From: Manduca sexta | Taxonomy: Eukaryota; Arthropoda; Insecta; Lepidoptera; Sphingidae | Assembly: GCF_014839805.1 (NCBI RefSeq) | Contig: NC_051118.1 | Coordinates: 9,602,391 to 9,666,390 of the forward strand | Direction: 5' to 3' | Length of the DNA stretch: 64,000 bases | Shown: piece after piece, positions 23,119-33,121 of the stretch | How the letters are laid out: the number at the start of each line of letters is the position of its first letter | Numbering within the stretch: position 1 is the stretch's first letter | Notes under the pieces: model-generated | Database searches by the model: none | What the model saw: only the letters and a program-made list of their open reading frames with translations | Told to the model about the DNA's origin: nothing | Made by a program: the position numbers and the translations under genes

Positions 23119-23281
23119 AAATTCACCATAATGGCCCATGTAAATGTCCTGTGGATATCCAGTTTCACATAAACGGACGGCATTATTGTGTCGACTAGCG
23201 AGGGGTGATTAACTCTTATCAATGGAGAAATCTCTGGACCTCATTTACCATCAGATACAGTAAGGTCACTTTGCTACGTCA
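23119..23281 (+). repeat. Dispersed repeat family B
   Basis: 'ccataatggcccatgtaaat', 'attgtgtcgactagcgaggg' and 'accatcagatacagtaagg' follow the family order. Confidence 0.7.
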
Positions 23282-23359
23282 GCATATTAAGATCAATTTG
23301 GTCGCTTTATGGTAAACTAATTCTAGCTATCTGTAAAAAGTAGGAACAATAAACCCTAT

Positions 23360-23540
23360 ACGTATTATAAAAGAAAGTTCCCTTTTCTTTCTGGCTGTAT
23401 GTTATCGATTTTCTCAAAATCTACTGAACGGATTTTAATGAAATTTTGTATGGAGATAGTTAAAGACCCTGGGAAGGTTATAGGCTACTTTTTATTCCGG
23501 AAAACTCCTTCACGCAGGCGAAGTCGTGAGCGAAAGCTAG
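23360..23540 (+). mobile_element. Helitron-like repeat with CTAG end
   Basis: 'ctactgaacggattttaatg', 'ttataggctactttttattc' and a terminal 'gcgaagtcgtgagcgaaagc' plus CTAG (23537-23540). Confidence 0.65.
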
Positions 23541-24167
23541 ATTAATTATGAAACATTGCAAGGCGCTAGACTGCGCTGGTTATTGGCTATCTAGATCCGT
23601 TGTCGACCATCATAATGTCCCATGTAGACATCATCAGAATATAGTATATTTCATGTTACGCAACGTAAGTACGTAATGAAAACTTGAAACCATCTTACCT
23701 AAATATTATAATATTAGATTAATTATACATTCTATGTTCTTTAAAAATAAATAGAATTATTTAAAATCAGCTTCCATTTTCAAACTGAATTTGGAATTAA
23801 CGTTTTTGCGCAAATTAAACGCCTCGAGCGCAATCCTGTTCGGTATAAATAACCAAAGTAAATTTTGATAATACATGGCGGTTGATTAAAACCTCCGTCC
23901 TTTTCTAACACAACGCGCGAATGAGACAACAATCGTATTTCCTATTAGGAGTTGGCAAGTTGATTATTTATTTTTTATATTCGTGCAATCGGCATGGATA
24001 ACGGTTTTTGTTCACATTCATTTGCAGTTTTAGTTTTAATTAAATAAGAATATTTTTATAAGTAAAATAAAAGTAAGATGCTTAAACTCATTAATGAAGC
24101 GCGTTTGCGCAGAGCCTTATTTTGTTTTTCAGATACAAAATATCATTTCTAGTAGCATGTAGAGCCT
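23541..24167. other. Intergenic, nothing recognised
   Basis: AT-rich sequence without motif-bearing open frames. Confidence 0.35.
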
Positions 24168-24300
24168 AACAACCTGGAGAAACTGGTTGTGACGGGAAAG
24201 GTCGAGGACAAAAGACCCAGAGGTCGAAACCCGAAGAGATGGTCAGACCAGATCTCTTAACACCTGGAGATCCCCATCAGCACTGCTTTCCATCAGGTAA
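24168..24300 (+). repeat. Non-LTR retrotransposon 3' fragment
   Basis: Encodes LEKLVVTGKVEDKRPRGRNP then RWSDQIS, the C-terminal pattern of LINE reverse transcriptase proteins common in insects. Only this tail is present. Confidence 0.6.
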
Positions 24301-24782
24301 CGGATCGTATCAACTGGGAACAGATTTCAAAACGCAAAAGGAGTTACGATTCTTAGTAATAGGGCAACCATTAAGAAGAAGGAACCCTATGTCCAACAAA
24401 ATACTAGGTAGTGTAGATATATGGCCTATATACCAAGAATTCCAACATCAATAATGCATGCTTTCGGCTTTAAAAAGAACGAATTCATATTTTAAAAATA
24501 ATGTTGTGATGGGGTGTCACTCTCTACATCATGAGACAGAATACACATAGCTGACAAATGGTTGTCTGTGTGTGCGTATTTAGTGTGAGTGTGTTCAAAT
24601 TATATTGCAAAACCTAGACGAATTAATTGGTTTTCAAATAATGACGTACTAAAAAGAAAATTGATAATGTAATACTTAAATGTAATTATTTCAGTGATAG
24701 TGAATTCTAGTAGTTTTATTTGTTTTATAATTAGCCATCGACAGTCGATACAAGTATATCAGTCTGTTGGAACCGGACTAGT

Positions 24783-25030
24783 CACGCTAGGTGTTGCTCG
24801 CGGGTACGTTCGCGTGAATATTTTTTGGTATAAAAATCCTACTGTGTACTTTCCTGTCGACCCGGTCTATTCATTCTGTAGACAAGATATGTCTATAACA
24901 TTGTATTACCATTTTGAAACAAACATATACACAACACGCCGGTTTCCCCGAAGGGTAGACATTGGCACCTATTTCTCGCCGTGTGTGTTCTATCCCATGA
25001 TGTGATAGGGGCTGCACCTATATAGTAATT
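24783..25030 (-). repeat. Two decayed repeats (Helitron-like, then SINE A piece)
   Basis: Positions 24783-24905 carry 'aggtgttgctcgcgggtacg' and 'ggtataaaaatcctactgtg'. Positions 24941-25030 carry the SINE A end 'ccccgaagggtagac..tatcccatgatgtgatagg'. The 103-codon frame across them is not a gene. Confidence 0.55.
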
Positions 25031-25422
25031 ACTTCGGCGTATTTTCAAGACATGATAACCATCAGCTGATGCTGCAGTATCAGCAATTTACTCCACATAT
25101 AGCGTGTTTAAGCTTAAAAGAATGGTCTTAATTAGTAAGTTATATAGAAGAATATAGTAATTGAAAAGTTTCAAATAAAAAATATTTAGGCATTTCTTGA
25201 GATTGCAATGATTTAAGCTGATCTTAATAAATTTTAAAGTGGCAGAGGCTTTCTGTAGACATTTTTATCTACAGAATAAATATGGCTAAACCGATGTTTT
25301 ACCACTGTCTTGTCTCACATACCGTAAAAACTTTGCCTTAGATTATAAAAAACCGGATTAATTAATTTTTGTTATCAGAAATATTTACATTCGAAGATAA
25401 AAGAATTTAATTAACTCTAGGA

Positions 25423-25428
25423 TATAAA
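25423..25428 (+). promoter_or_regulatory. TATA-like box of the first Kazal gene
   Basis: TATAAA stands 65 nt before the proposed ATG at 25488. The second Kazal gene has TATATAG 63 nt before its ATG, so the spacing is conserved. The transcription start itself is not determined. Confidence 0.45.
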
Positions 25429-25487
25429 CTGCGAATTTTGGCACGAAAACTATTTAAGTCTTGGATTCGAAGTGAAAAAGTTTCCAA

Positions 25488-28270
25488 ATGAAAATACTAG
25501 GTAATTATTAGCACCATGTAAGTCGTTTGCACTGGCATTCGAATTGAACCTGTTTATTATTATTTTTTTAATTGCTTTGAATGAGGAGACGAGGTTGTCG
25601 TTCGCCTGATGGTAAGCGATACGACCGCCCATAAATATTAAAAACACCATCCAACACATTGAATTACAAAATAATGTTTGGTATTTCACTGTGCTCGCCA
25701 TCCTGAGACATGAGAAGTTAAGTCTCATTATGTCTAGTAGTTACACTGGCAACAATATCCTTTAAGCCGGAACAATAGTGACTACACACTGCTGCTTGCA
25801 CGACGGCACGGCAGAAATAGCCATTGCGCATTGCGGTGGTACCTATTCAGGAGCCTTATTCTCTATCCTGCACGTTATTTTAACAGTGCGTAAGAAGAAC
25901 TTAACACAACGCATCATGTTTAGGACTATAGAAATTTGGCTTACAGAATACCATTTCACGCACATTTCTCGAAGATAACATGACACGGCCGCGTTACGCG
26001 TTTACACTATCATACAGAATAAGGGCCCAGGTGGACTCTCACATATGAGAGACCTAACACCAGTAAAGACTACTTGTTTGAGGCAATGTATTTAACATTG
26101 ATAAAATCTTTATCTAGTTCTTGAATGCGATAATATAGAATTGGTTATAGGGTTGCAGGTCATAACGACGTTTAAATAAAAAAAGCGTTTTTTTTTTATT
26201 TTTTCAAAAAAATATCTTTAAATATTTTCAAATTTTAATATCTTTGAATGTAATATTTAAAGTATGCAGAAATAAAAATGCCAGCTCATTAAACCAGGTC
26301 CCAACTTTTGCCACGCGTTTGCACAGATATATTTTAAACAAAATTTAAATAAATTAAACCTTTTCTAGATTATTTTATGTCATTACTTTTCAGAATTTTA
26401 TCCTTATTAGCTTATTTTTTTTTTGTCTAAATCATCGGGTTTGATTCTTGATTTGGAATATTTTTTTATAAACTGCATTATTCGAATTTTTAATAACCAA
26501 TATTCCCGATTTTTAGGATAACATGCCTCAGTTCAGCAGACATTTACGAGCTATGTCCTATATGTGCTATATATCTGGAATATTACAAACATCGGGCTGT
26601 ATAGGCATCACACAGCATGCCATGAGCGGCCCCTCCGTTCAAGTATTACGTAACGCAATTTGGAGGGGAGGGGGGGTCTAGTAAAACGTTACGATGCGTT
26701 ACAGGGGCGGGAGGGGGGTGCATACAACGCGTTATGTAACATTGTTTTTTTTTTATTTTAAAACAATAACATAGGTATTTCAGCGACCTTCCGGTACTTT
26801 GCGTAACATAATTGTGAATATTAGAAAAAAAATTCACTTTAGAGTTACATAACTTTTGGAGGGGGAGGCGGGGCGTACTAGAAAACGTTACGGCACGTTA
26901 CATGGGGGGATGAAGGGATCAAAAATGTTCAAAAATCGGGTTAATACTTGAAATACTTGAACGGCTCCTTATCCCTGAAAGGGTAGGCAGAAGTGCAAAC
27001 AGGGCACCCACTTTTCGCCACATGATCTCCGTCTGACGATGTAGACCGAAGCCATTGCCATATCGCCCACCAATTCCAGACACCAGGCTGTTAGTGATTA
27101 GAAAAACTAAATACCAATTGTCTCGAGATCTCAGCTCGTACGCAATACACAATTGCACACTTCCAAGTCGATCATGTTTCCCTGGTATTTTACAGTGTGT
27201 CTCGTCCTGGTTCTGGCGGTGATGCAAATTGGGGTCGACGCCAAACGATGTCCCGAGGCCAACTGTGCATGTACTAGAATCTACGACCCTGTGTGTACCT
27301 CTAAAGGATGTTTTTATGCAAACAAATGCTTGTAAGTATTCAAAGAACAACTTATCCACTGTATTAGTTGCGAGTCGCTTGACTGGGATTGTACAGTTAG
27401 CAACAAAAGTAGCTGAACAAATTCAATATTTCAAATCGCTTTTAGATTTTAGTCCCTCATCAACTATTGTTTTTTATTTACATAAATAAACTTTTAAGGG
27501 ATTAGTTTAAATATATACATATTATAAAACAAAGTCCCCTTTTCTGTTTGTATTTTATAGATTTCCTCAAAATCTACTAAATGGATTTATATGAAATTTG
27601 GTATGTAGATAGTTCAAGACACTAGAAAGGTTATAAGTTACTTTATATTCTGGGAAAATATAAAGCAGTTTATTATCATGGAAAAAAAAATTATTTCGAT
27701 TGAAGTTAATGTGTTGAAACGATTTGAAGTTTTGAAATTGTTGCGATATTTTTGTGGCTGACTGTACCAGTAATGATTGTGAAAGAGATAACATATTAAA
27801 CCCTCAGTTAAACCAGTCCGAACGAGAAGACTGCTAATATTTGATATTTAAACGTAGGCAAACGCCCAATTTTAAGTGTTTTAGATTGCGCTTGGTATTA
27901 GCATATGTAACTCTTTCTTATATTAAAGATCGGGTACAGTTCTTAGTATATTACACATAAAGATAGATAGCCGACAACTCAACTACGCAACTTTACATAA
28001 GTGTGAGTGAGACGGCGCTCTAGAAAATCGAAGCTCATCATCTCTTTCTAAAATAATCTACGTAATAGAAAATAATTGATTGACTCTTTCTAAAGACAAA
28101 TAAAATAACTTTTGAATATTTTACTTATAAAGATAAATAATATTATCACTTTTGAATATTTACATAATAATTATATTATGTATGATATGTATTAATTCAG
28201 TATTAATTTATTTTTGTTTAGGTCCGACTGCGTTCGTCAAACAGTAGTTTCTCGAGGACCATGCAAGTGA
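25488..28270 (+). CDS. Secreted Kazal-type protease inhibitor, eight-cysteine form
   Basis: Exons proposed at 25488-25500, 27196-27331 and 28222-28270 (198 nt, 65 residues). Kazal domains are small extracellular inhibitors that block serine proteases in a substrate-like way. Exon 1 encodes MKIL; exon 2 encodes the rest of a hydrophobic signal peptide ending ..QIGVDA and most of the domain (CAC-TRIYDPVC-TSKGCFYANKC); exon 3 ends VVSRGPCK. By family rule the P1 residue, two after the second domain Cys, is Arg, suggesting a trypsin-like target. Two extra cysteines (before the domain and in the TSKGC loop) could form a fourth disulfide. Splice sites: donor GTAATT after 25500, acceptor TTTTACAG before 27196, donor GTAAGT after 27331, acceptor TTGTTTAG before 28222. 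Alternative: translation starts at ATG 27174 without the first exon (68 residues). The three-exon model is preferred because it matches the paralogue at 38961, and 27174 lies against a SINE. Confidence 0.8.
25571..26067 (-). repeat. Repeat family D, in intron 1 of the first Kazal gene
   Basis: Runs from 'attgctttgaatgaggagac' and 'cgcctgatggtaagcgatac' to 'ggactctcacatatgagaga'. Other copies are at 35262, 40669 and 48359 (about 290 bp each); this one is longer because a 171-bp MITE is nested at 25854-26024. Confidence 0.75.
25854..26024. mobile_element. MITE nested in repeat family D
   Basis: The ends are CCTTATTCT on both sides in inverted orientation, with 'acacggccgcgttacgcg' in the interior. 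It interrupts family D between 'acctattcag' and 'cccaggtggactctc', where intact copies read straight through. Confidence 0.65.
26635..26964. mobile_element. MITE-like element with G-rich strand
   Basis: The ends are CCGTTCAAGTATT in inverted orientation (26635-26647 and near 26952-26964). Inside, two similar blocks ('cgttacgatgcgttacaggg' and 'cgttacggcacgttacatgg', each near a run of 'ggaggggaggggggg' type) face the same way. It sits in intron 1 of the first Kazal gene. Confidence 0.65.
26971..27150 (-). repeat. SINE family A, minus strand, next to a Kazal exon
   Basis: 'ccctgaaagggtaggcagaa', 'agggcacccacttttcgcca' and 'aattccagacaccaggctg' identify the family. It ends about 45 bp before the acceptor of exon 2. 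Confidence 0.7.
27392..27766. mobile_element. Tc1/mariner-type MITE, copy 2, with an insertion
   Basis: Left end TACAGTTAGCAACAAAAGTAGC and right end (reverse complement) TACAGTCAGCCACAAAAAT, bounded by TA; the subterminal 'tttcaaatcg' is present on both sides. Around 27515-27665 it holds a Helitron-like scrap ('ctcaaaatctactaaatgga'). It lies in intron 2 of the first Kazal gene. Confidence 0.7.
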
Positions 28271-28385
28271 TAAAGGTGACGAGATATATTAAAACTTACT
28301 ATAAATACGCCGTGATATTATAGTGGTATTGGCAACGAAATTTTTAAATTTTGTATATAATAGAGTTTAAAAAAAATACCAATGT

Positions 28386-28396
28386 AATAAAATAAA
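28386..28396 (+). terminator. Polyadenylation signals of the first Kazal gene
   Basis: Two overlapping AATAAA motifs lie about 116 nt after the stop codon, followed by a T-rich stretch. No other candidate is nearer. Confidence 0.6.
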
Positions 28397-28739
28397 AATA
28401 TTTTTTTTATAAACTTATACTATATTTTTTTATAACATACACTAAATTATCAACAGTATAATTAATTCATTTTTGTTTTTTGGTTCTAAAAATTATTCTA
28501 AGTTTATTGGTTCCAAAACGAGTATAAAATCATGTTGTATACAGGTTTTAAATAACTGAAAGGAAAGGTATCAATTTTTACAACTTAACTATATATACCT
28601 ATAAATATAATATATGTGAGCAATAAATAAATATTATACTATAATTACTGTTTTTATGAATCCATTCTCCATTTTCATTCCTGTACCCTTTAAATTGTTT
28701 AGTTGATCTTATATTCAAACGATTTCAAAATGTAATGGT
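28397..28739. other. AT-rich, nothing recognised
   Basis: Very AT-rich sequence downstream of the first Kazal gene. Further AATAAA motifs occur but no exon-like sequence. Confidence 0.35.
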
Positions 28740-28912
28740 TTCTTATATTTACGCGAATGGTAGACATTTAAATAAAACTTATTTTCCGGAGTTCATTACG
28801 GTAACATCTTACAATTGTATAAATATAGGTAGATATTGTGACTAACTTTTCGGACGAAAAACACCTCAGTCCACCGACCAAGAAGGCTGCAGTCTTCAAC
28901 GTCGGGAGAAAA
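28740..28912 (-). repeat. Dispersed repeat ('aaggctgcagtcttc' family)
   Basis: 'gaatggtagacatttaaata' and 'accaagaaggctgcagtctt' match pieces at 5590-5669, 6683-6735 and 58195-58330. A Helitron-like 5' end begins directly after it. Confidence 0.55.
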
Positions 28913-29923
28913 TCTATATATATAAAAATGAATTGCTGTTCGTTAGTCTCGCTAAAACTCGAGAACGGCTGAACGGATTTATCTTATCTTGGTATTGAAT
29001 TATTCGTGGAGGTCTAGGGAAGGTTTAAAAGGTGAGAAAAATTCGAATAATTGCCGGGAAAATCCTTAAAACAGCATTTTTCTATTTCCCATACAAACGT
29101 TTTCTAACTAATACGTAGAGTCAATTTGAGCTTTATTGCTATTGTATAAAGTTCACTGTTGTCTAAGCAATGTAGGTGTGTTCCTAACATCAAAGCAGTG
29201 TGCGTTGGAGCACAGAATATAATAATGTAATGTCGCGTTCTGAAACTCAACAAAAGTGATATCGCGGACCCGACTAAATTGAACAGTCACAAAATTTAAT
29301 ATATCATTAGTTATTTGGTTGGCTTCACGATATTATTTCTTTTGTTTTATTTTAAAATGCATGTTTTCGTTATGGACAATTTTTGAGCTACTTTTGCTTA
29401 TCTATACTTATAATAAATCAATAATAATATAATAAATCAATAATTATAATAGGTCAATTCTGTACATGAAATATATTTCCAAAATAACTGGGGGTGATTA
29501 GGGATCGATACTGATGCCAAAAATGCAATTAGTAAAATTTTTGTCTGTCTGTCTGTATAACCGTTATAGAAACAAAAACTACTCGACGGATTTTAACTTA
29601 ACTTGGTACAATTATTTTTCATACTCCTGAGCTGGTTATAGTATACTTTTCATCACGCTACAATTAATAGGAGCATAGCAGTGATGGAAAATGTTGGGAA
29701 AACGGGAGAAGTTACTCCATTCTTTAAGCTTCCGTCATTTCGTTTGCAACCTTAATGGTTAAAAGTTCCTTCGATTTCACCAGGATCCCATCATCAGACC
29801 CTGACCGGACAATCGGACCACCTGCATACCACCATAAATTAAAAAAACATTCCGACAAATTGAGCACCTTCTCCATTTTAGAAACCCGAAATCCACGCGG
29901 GCGAAGCTGCGGGCGGAAGCTAG
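28913..29923 (+). mobile_element. Helitron-like element, possibly composite
   Basis: The 5' end is TCTATATATATAAAAATGAA and the 3' end 'gcgggcgaagctgcgggcgg' followed by AAGCTAG (29920-29923). The interior includes 'gtctgtctgtctgtataacc' and 'aggagcatagcagtgatgg'. The two ends may belong to different subfamilies. No Rep/helicase coding. Confidence 0.55.
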
Positions 29924-30102
29924 TTATGATATAAAAACCACGATAAAATCTGTAAAATATTTTTATGTTAATGTCTAACATTCGAGTTATCATAAGAAAT
30001 TGGTATAGATAGAATGATGAGGAAACCTTTATAACTTTATTCTCTAAAAAGAATTTCGGTATGTGAATTCTGCTAGTGGTAGGATATGTTTTATATCCGT
30101 TC

Positions 30103-30446
30103 GGATCGCGACCACCGTAAACAAGGTGCTAAAACCCGCCATAGTGGCCCGCCTAAGTGTCGCGTTCCAGGATCAGCCTGTATATATCCGGTTCCAAAAG
30201 TCCGGCAAAATTTTATCAACTGCCGAAGTATTGGAATGTAGACATAAATCTTGTAAACTTTTTCAGTATGGTCTGCCAAAATTACTTCTATGCTTGTTAT
30301 TGTTCTGAGATAACTAGCAATTACTACAAACCGTGTTTTATTTATTACAACACGAGGGATAACTATCTCTTATCTCTTATCAGTCGACATTTTATTGGAC
30401 CCCACTCCACTTACCATCAGGTACAATGGCGGCACTTTGCTTTTCC
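30103..30446 (+). repeat. Dispersed repeat family B with a ~125-bp insertion
   Basis: The family pattern runs to 'caactgccga' at about 30226, then unrelated sequence, then resumes with 'gagggataactatctc' at about 30353 and ends 'taccatcaggtacaatggcg'. The open frames at 30063-30540 are repeat-derived. Confidence 0.7.
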
Positions 30447-30478
30447 CCGTATAAAAGTCTTTCAACTCGTACTCACGT

Positions 30479-30546
30479 GGTGGACTACGGCCTATACCCT
30501 GAATAGCCAATGCCTATACCCAGCAGTGGGCAGTATATAATGCCAG
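30479..30546 (+). repeat. SINE family C tail
   Basis: 'ggtggactacggcctatacc' and 'cccagcagtgggcagtatat' are the 3' part of the family. Confidence 0.6.
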
Positions 30547-30586
30547 TTTGGTATTATTAAGAAATATGCATCATCATCATCATTTC

Positions 30587-30675
30587 AGCCGGGAATCGTC
30601 CACTGCTGGACACAGGCCTCCCCCATTGAGCGCCACAGGGACCGGTTCTTCCGCCCTCATCCATCGGATGCATAA
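30587..30675 (-). repeat. Non-LTR retrotransposon 3' stub ending in (ATG)n
   Basis: Reverse complement of the 33880-34065 end: 'cagccgggaatcgtccactg', 'gacacaggcctcccc' and 'gccacagggaccggttct', preceded by a CAT-repeat tail (30567-30582). Confidence 0.7.
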
Positions 30676-30889
30676 AGAAATATGCATAAAAATAGTAAAA
30701 TTCAATAAGTGCAGCTACACTTCTGTCACAAGTCTAATCCCGTGACCCCGCACCGCGTGTCACGTTCCATGACGTGTGCTTGCCAGAGAGCCAGGAATGC
30801 CGGGAATATCTCGGAATTATGTGGCCCTATATTCCCTTATTTTACTCCAGAAATCCTTAAAACGTAGTTTTCTATATTATATTTATATA

Positions 30890-31100
30890 TAGAGACCCGC
30901 CTTGGCTTCGCACGGGTAGCAGAGCATATATGTATTTTTTTTTTTCACAACATGAAGTAACATGAAGCATAATTTATTATTAAATCTTTATCTTAAATGA
31001 ATCCGTCTATTGGCGAAGATCGTATGAAAAACCGTTTCTGTTGTAGCTTTTGAATTTATCGCGTTTAGACAGAAAGATGTGTTTGGGGGACTTTGTCTTA
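30890..31100 (-). repeat. Decayed 'ccgccttggcttcgcacggg' repeat
   Basis: Starts 'gagacccgccttggcttcgc' and ends 'gtgtttgggggactttgtct'. This resembles the GC-rich-end plus 'ggggactttgtttta' layout of other repeats here (5670, 58645). Confidence 0.45.
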
Positions 31101-31843
31101 TACTGTGCAAAGATAATAATTCTAAGTTAATATAATCTAAAAAAATATTACTGTAATTTTTGTTTATTGTGAATTTTATCTAAATATTTAATTTAATTAT
31201 TTCATAATAACTAAAAAAAAATTGTACTAGTTTTTTTTTAATATTATATATGGAAAAGGATTTATTATGATCTAAATATAAATCTGTCATTGCCCACCCA
31301 CTAGTTTGATACTCTCTCACTATCAGTAAATCAAGAATTATCGTAGAAAAGTTTAACTTGAGTCTAGTAACTCAACATGCGCTGCTCGCACCGTTTTCAT
31401 AAGCGCTCGCCTGTCGCGGAATGTTTTTGCTGACGTTACTCGAGCTGAAACTTAATTACTGAATATTTTGACGTAGCTTGGAATTGAGGACTAGTCTCGG
31501 ATTCGATTCTGGGTTGCGCAAAATGTATATTCTGTTGTACTAGCCAAGGCGGTTGCAAATGCGATCATAGTCGACAACGTTTGGTTTATTCTGAATTATG
31601 ATTTGCTATAAAATGAGCTTACTATGAGGCGAGCTAGGTACTCGTCTTTTATTTATGTTTTAAACAACCGAAAGAGCAAAAAGCTTACACCAATACTGAC
31701 CATCAATAAAGCAAAACAGTAAATTAAAAGCACATGAAATGTAGACTATCCTGACATTTAGCATGGTCAATCTCAGAGGGCGTATTTTAACCCTGGCTAC
31801 AATTCTTTAAACTGGTGATTTGCTGGTGAAGTTATTCACATCC
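31101..31843. other. Intergenic, nothing recognised
   Basis: AT-rich. A B-box-like scrap near 31500 ('ggattcgattctgggttgcg') is probably a SINE remnant. Confidence 0.35.
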
Positions 31844-32056
31844 GTCAGAATAGCGACCACCGTATAAGATGTAAAACACAATAGTGGCCCACGTAAGTGT
31901 CGCGTTCTGGGATTAGCCTGTGCTTATCCGGTTCCAACAGGTCGGTATAATTATTTTAACCGCTGAAGGGTAACCATCTCTAGACAATGGACATTATGTT
32001 GAACCCCATTCCACCTACTATCAGGTGCAGAGGGGCTATTTTACTGTGCTCCTATA
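31844..32056 (+). repeat. Dispersed repeat family B
   Basis: 'gaatagcgaccaccgtataa', 'atagtggcccacgtaagtgt', 'gggattagcctgtgcttatc' and 'ccattccacctactatcagg'. Confidence 0.75.
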
Positions 32057-32063
32057 AAACAAG

Positions 32064-32162
32064 GACCAGTCTGGTATCAACAGGCCGGCATAAATGTAGA
32101 CTGGGTGAATCACCTCTCGTCATTCGAAACTCTTGGATCCTACTCTACTTACTACCGAGTGT
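32064..32162 (+). repeat. Second, partial family B copy
   Basis: 'gtatcaacaggccggcataa', 'aatcacctctcgtcattcga' and 'cctactctacttactaccga' follow the family's second half directly after a first copy. Confidence 0.6.
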
Positions 32163-32170
32163 ACTAGAGT

Positions 32171-32480
32171 TGTAGCGGTACAATTAGTATACATACCGCC
32201 ATCTCGTCAACATCAGCGGAACTTCGAGAAGACCTATGTGGTATTGACACAACTATAGTGATTTATTGCATAGCAATCACGCAAGATGGCGACAGACGAT
32301 CCTAGATTACACTTACACAATTTGAGCGACGCGTTGCATATATACCACCTCCGCATAGGAACCGTCGGAGGGGCCGCGGCCGGTCAGACGCAATATCTGC
32401 CTACTGGAAATCTTCCCCCTCTGTAGAGGAACGCAACCATCTGTTCCTCTACAGAGGCGTTAACCTTGACGCCGCTAAAG
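32171..32480 (+). repeat. Possible solo LTR or retroelement repeat, copy 2
   Basis: Shares the block order with 16701-16989 ('ataccgccatctcgtcaa', 'cgcataggaaccgtcgga', 'gggccgcggccggtcag'). It holds an intact hairpin (32418-32457). Confidence 0.45.
32418..32457. repeat. 15-bp perfect hairpin, 10-nt loop
   Basis: CCTCTGTAGAGGAAC (32418-32432) pairs exactly with 32443-32457. The same hairpin is present in decayed form in the copy at 16701-16989. Confidence 0.85.
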
Positions 32481-33121
32481 AGTCATATTGCCATGCTAGT
32501 GTAAAATAAACTGAATCATTTTCACAACACTTTAGCGGCAGATTTAATCATTGCGGTACCCAAGACAAGAGACCTACATAGTTAATGAATAAATAAATAT
32601 TTCATAAAATTTGACTGAATTCATAAAAATAGGGTAATGCTATTTATACAAAGATCCCTGAATAAATATAACTTGTAATGTAGACACCAGCTGTCTGGGA
32701 AAGATTCGAGGTAATTAGGTCATTCATTTGTCCTGGAATGTCTTTTGCATATTTCCCGTTGCTTCGTGCTCGAAGCGGAATAGTCATATCATCAGAGACT
32801 TTCCCGCCCTCACACCCACCACTACAACTCCTGTAAGCCAGGATCAGCAGTGGCACGCATTTTGTGACACCGAGCAGTGAAGCTCGGCGAGTCTCAGGAA
32901 AACTAATATGTCATTATCCCGCAACGAAATTAATCAAATAGAAAAAAATAGGGAGGAGTTGGAAATATTAATTGTCCACTTCCCTCCAGAGCAATGCGGG
33001 TGACAAAATCATGATGTAAGGAGGCGATTTAACCTCAAGGATAGGGACGTTTACAACTAGATAAGCTAGTTATAAAGCACCACGGATAAAATTAAATGAA
33101 AGGGTCCTATCACATGAGCTG

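Noticed and set aside
27153..27173. Upstream extension of the first Kazal reading frame
   Set aside because: The frame is open, but its first codon is TTG, not ATG, and it adjoins SINE sequence.
30063..30540. Overlapping frames of 62-127 codons
   Set aside because: They lie inside repeat family B and its insertion; similar scraps recur wherever the repeat occurs.
32644..32856. 70-codon frame on the minus strand
   Set aside because: It lies just beyond the R1-like fragment, probably in or near its 3' UTR; no motif.
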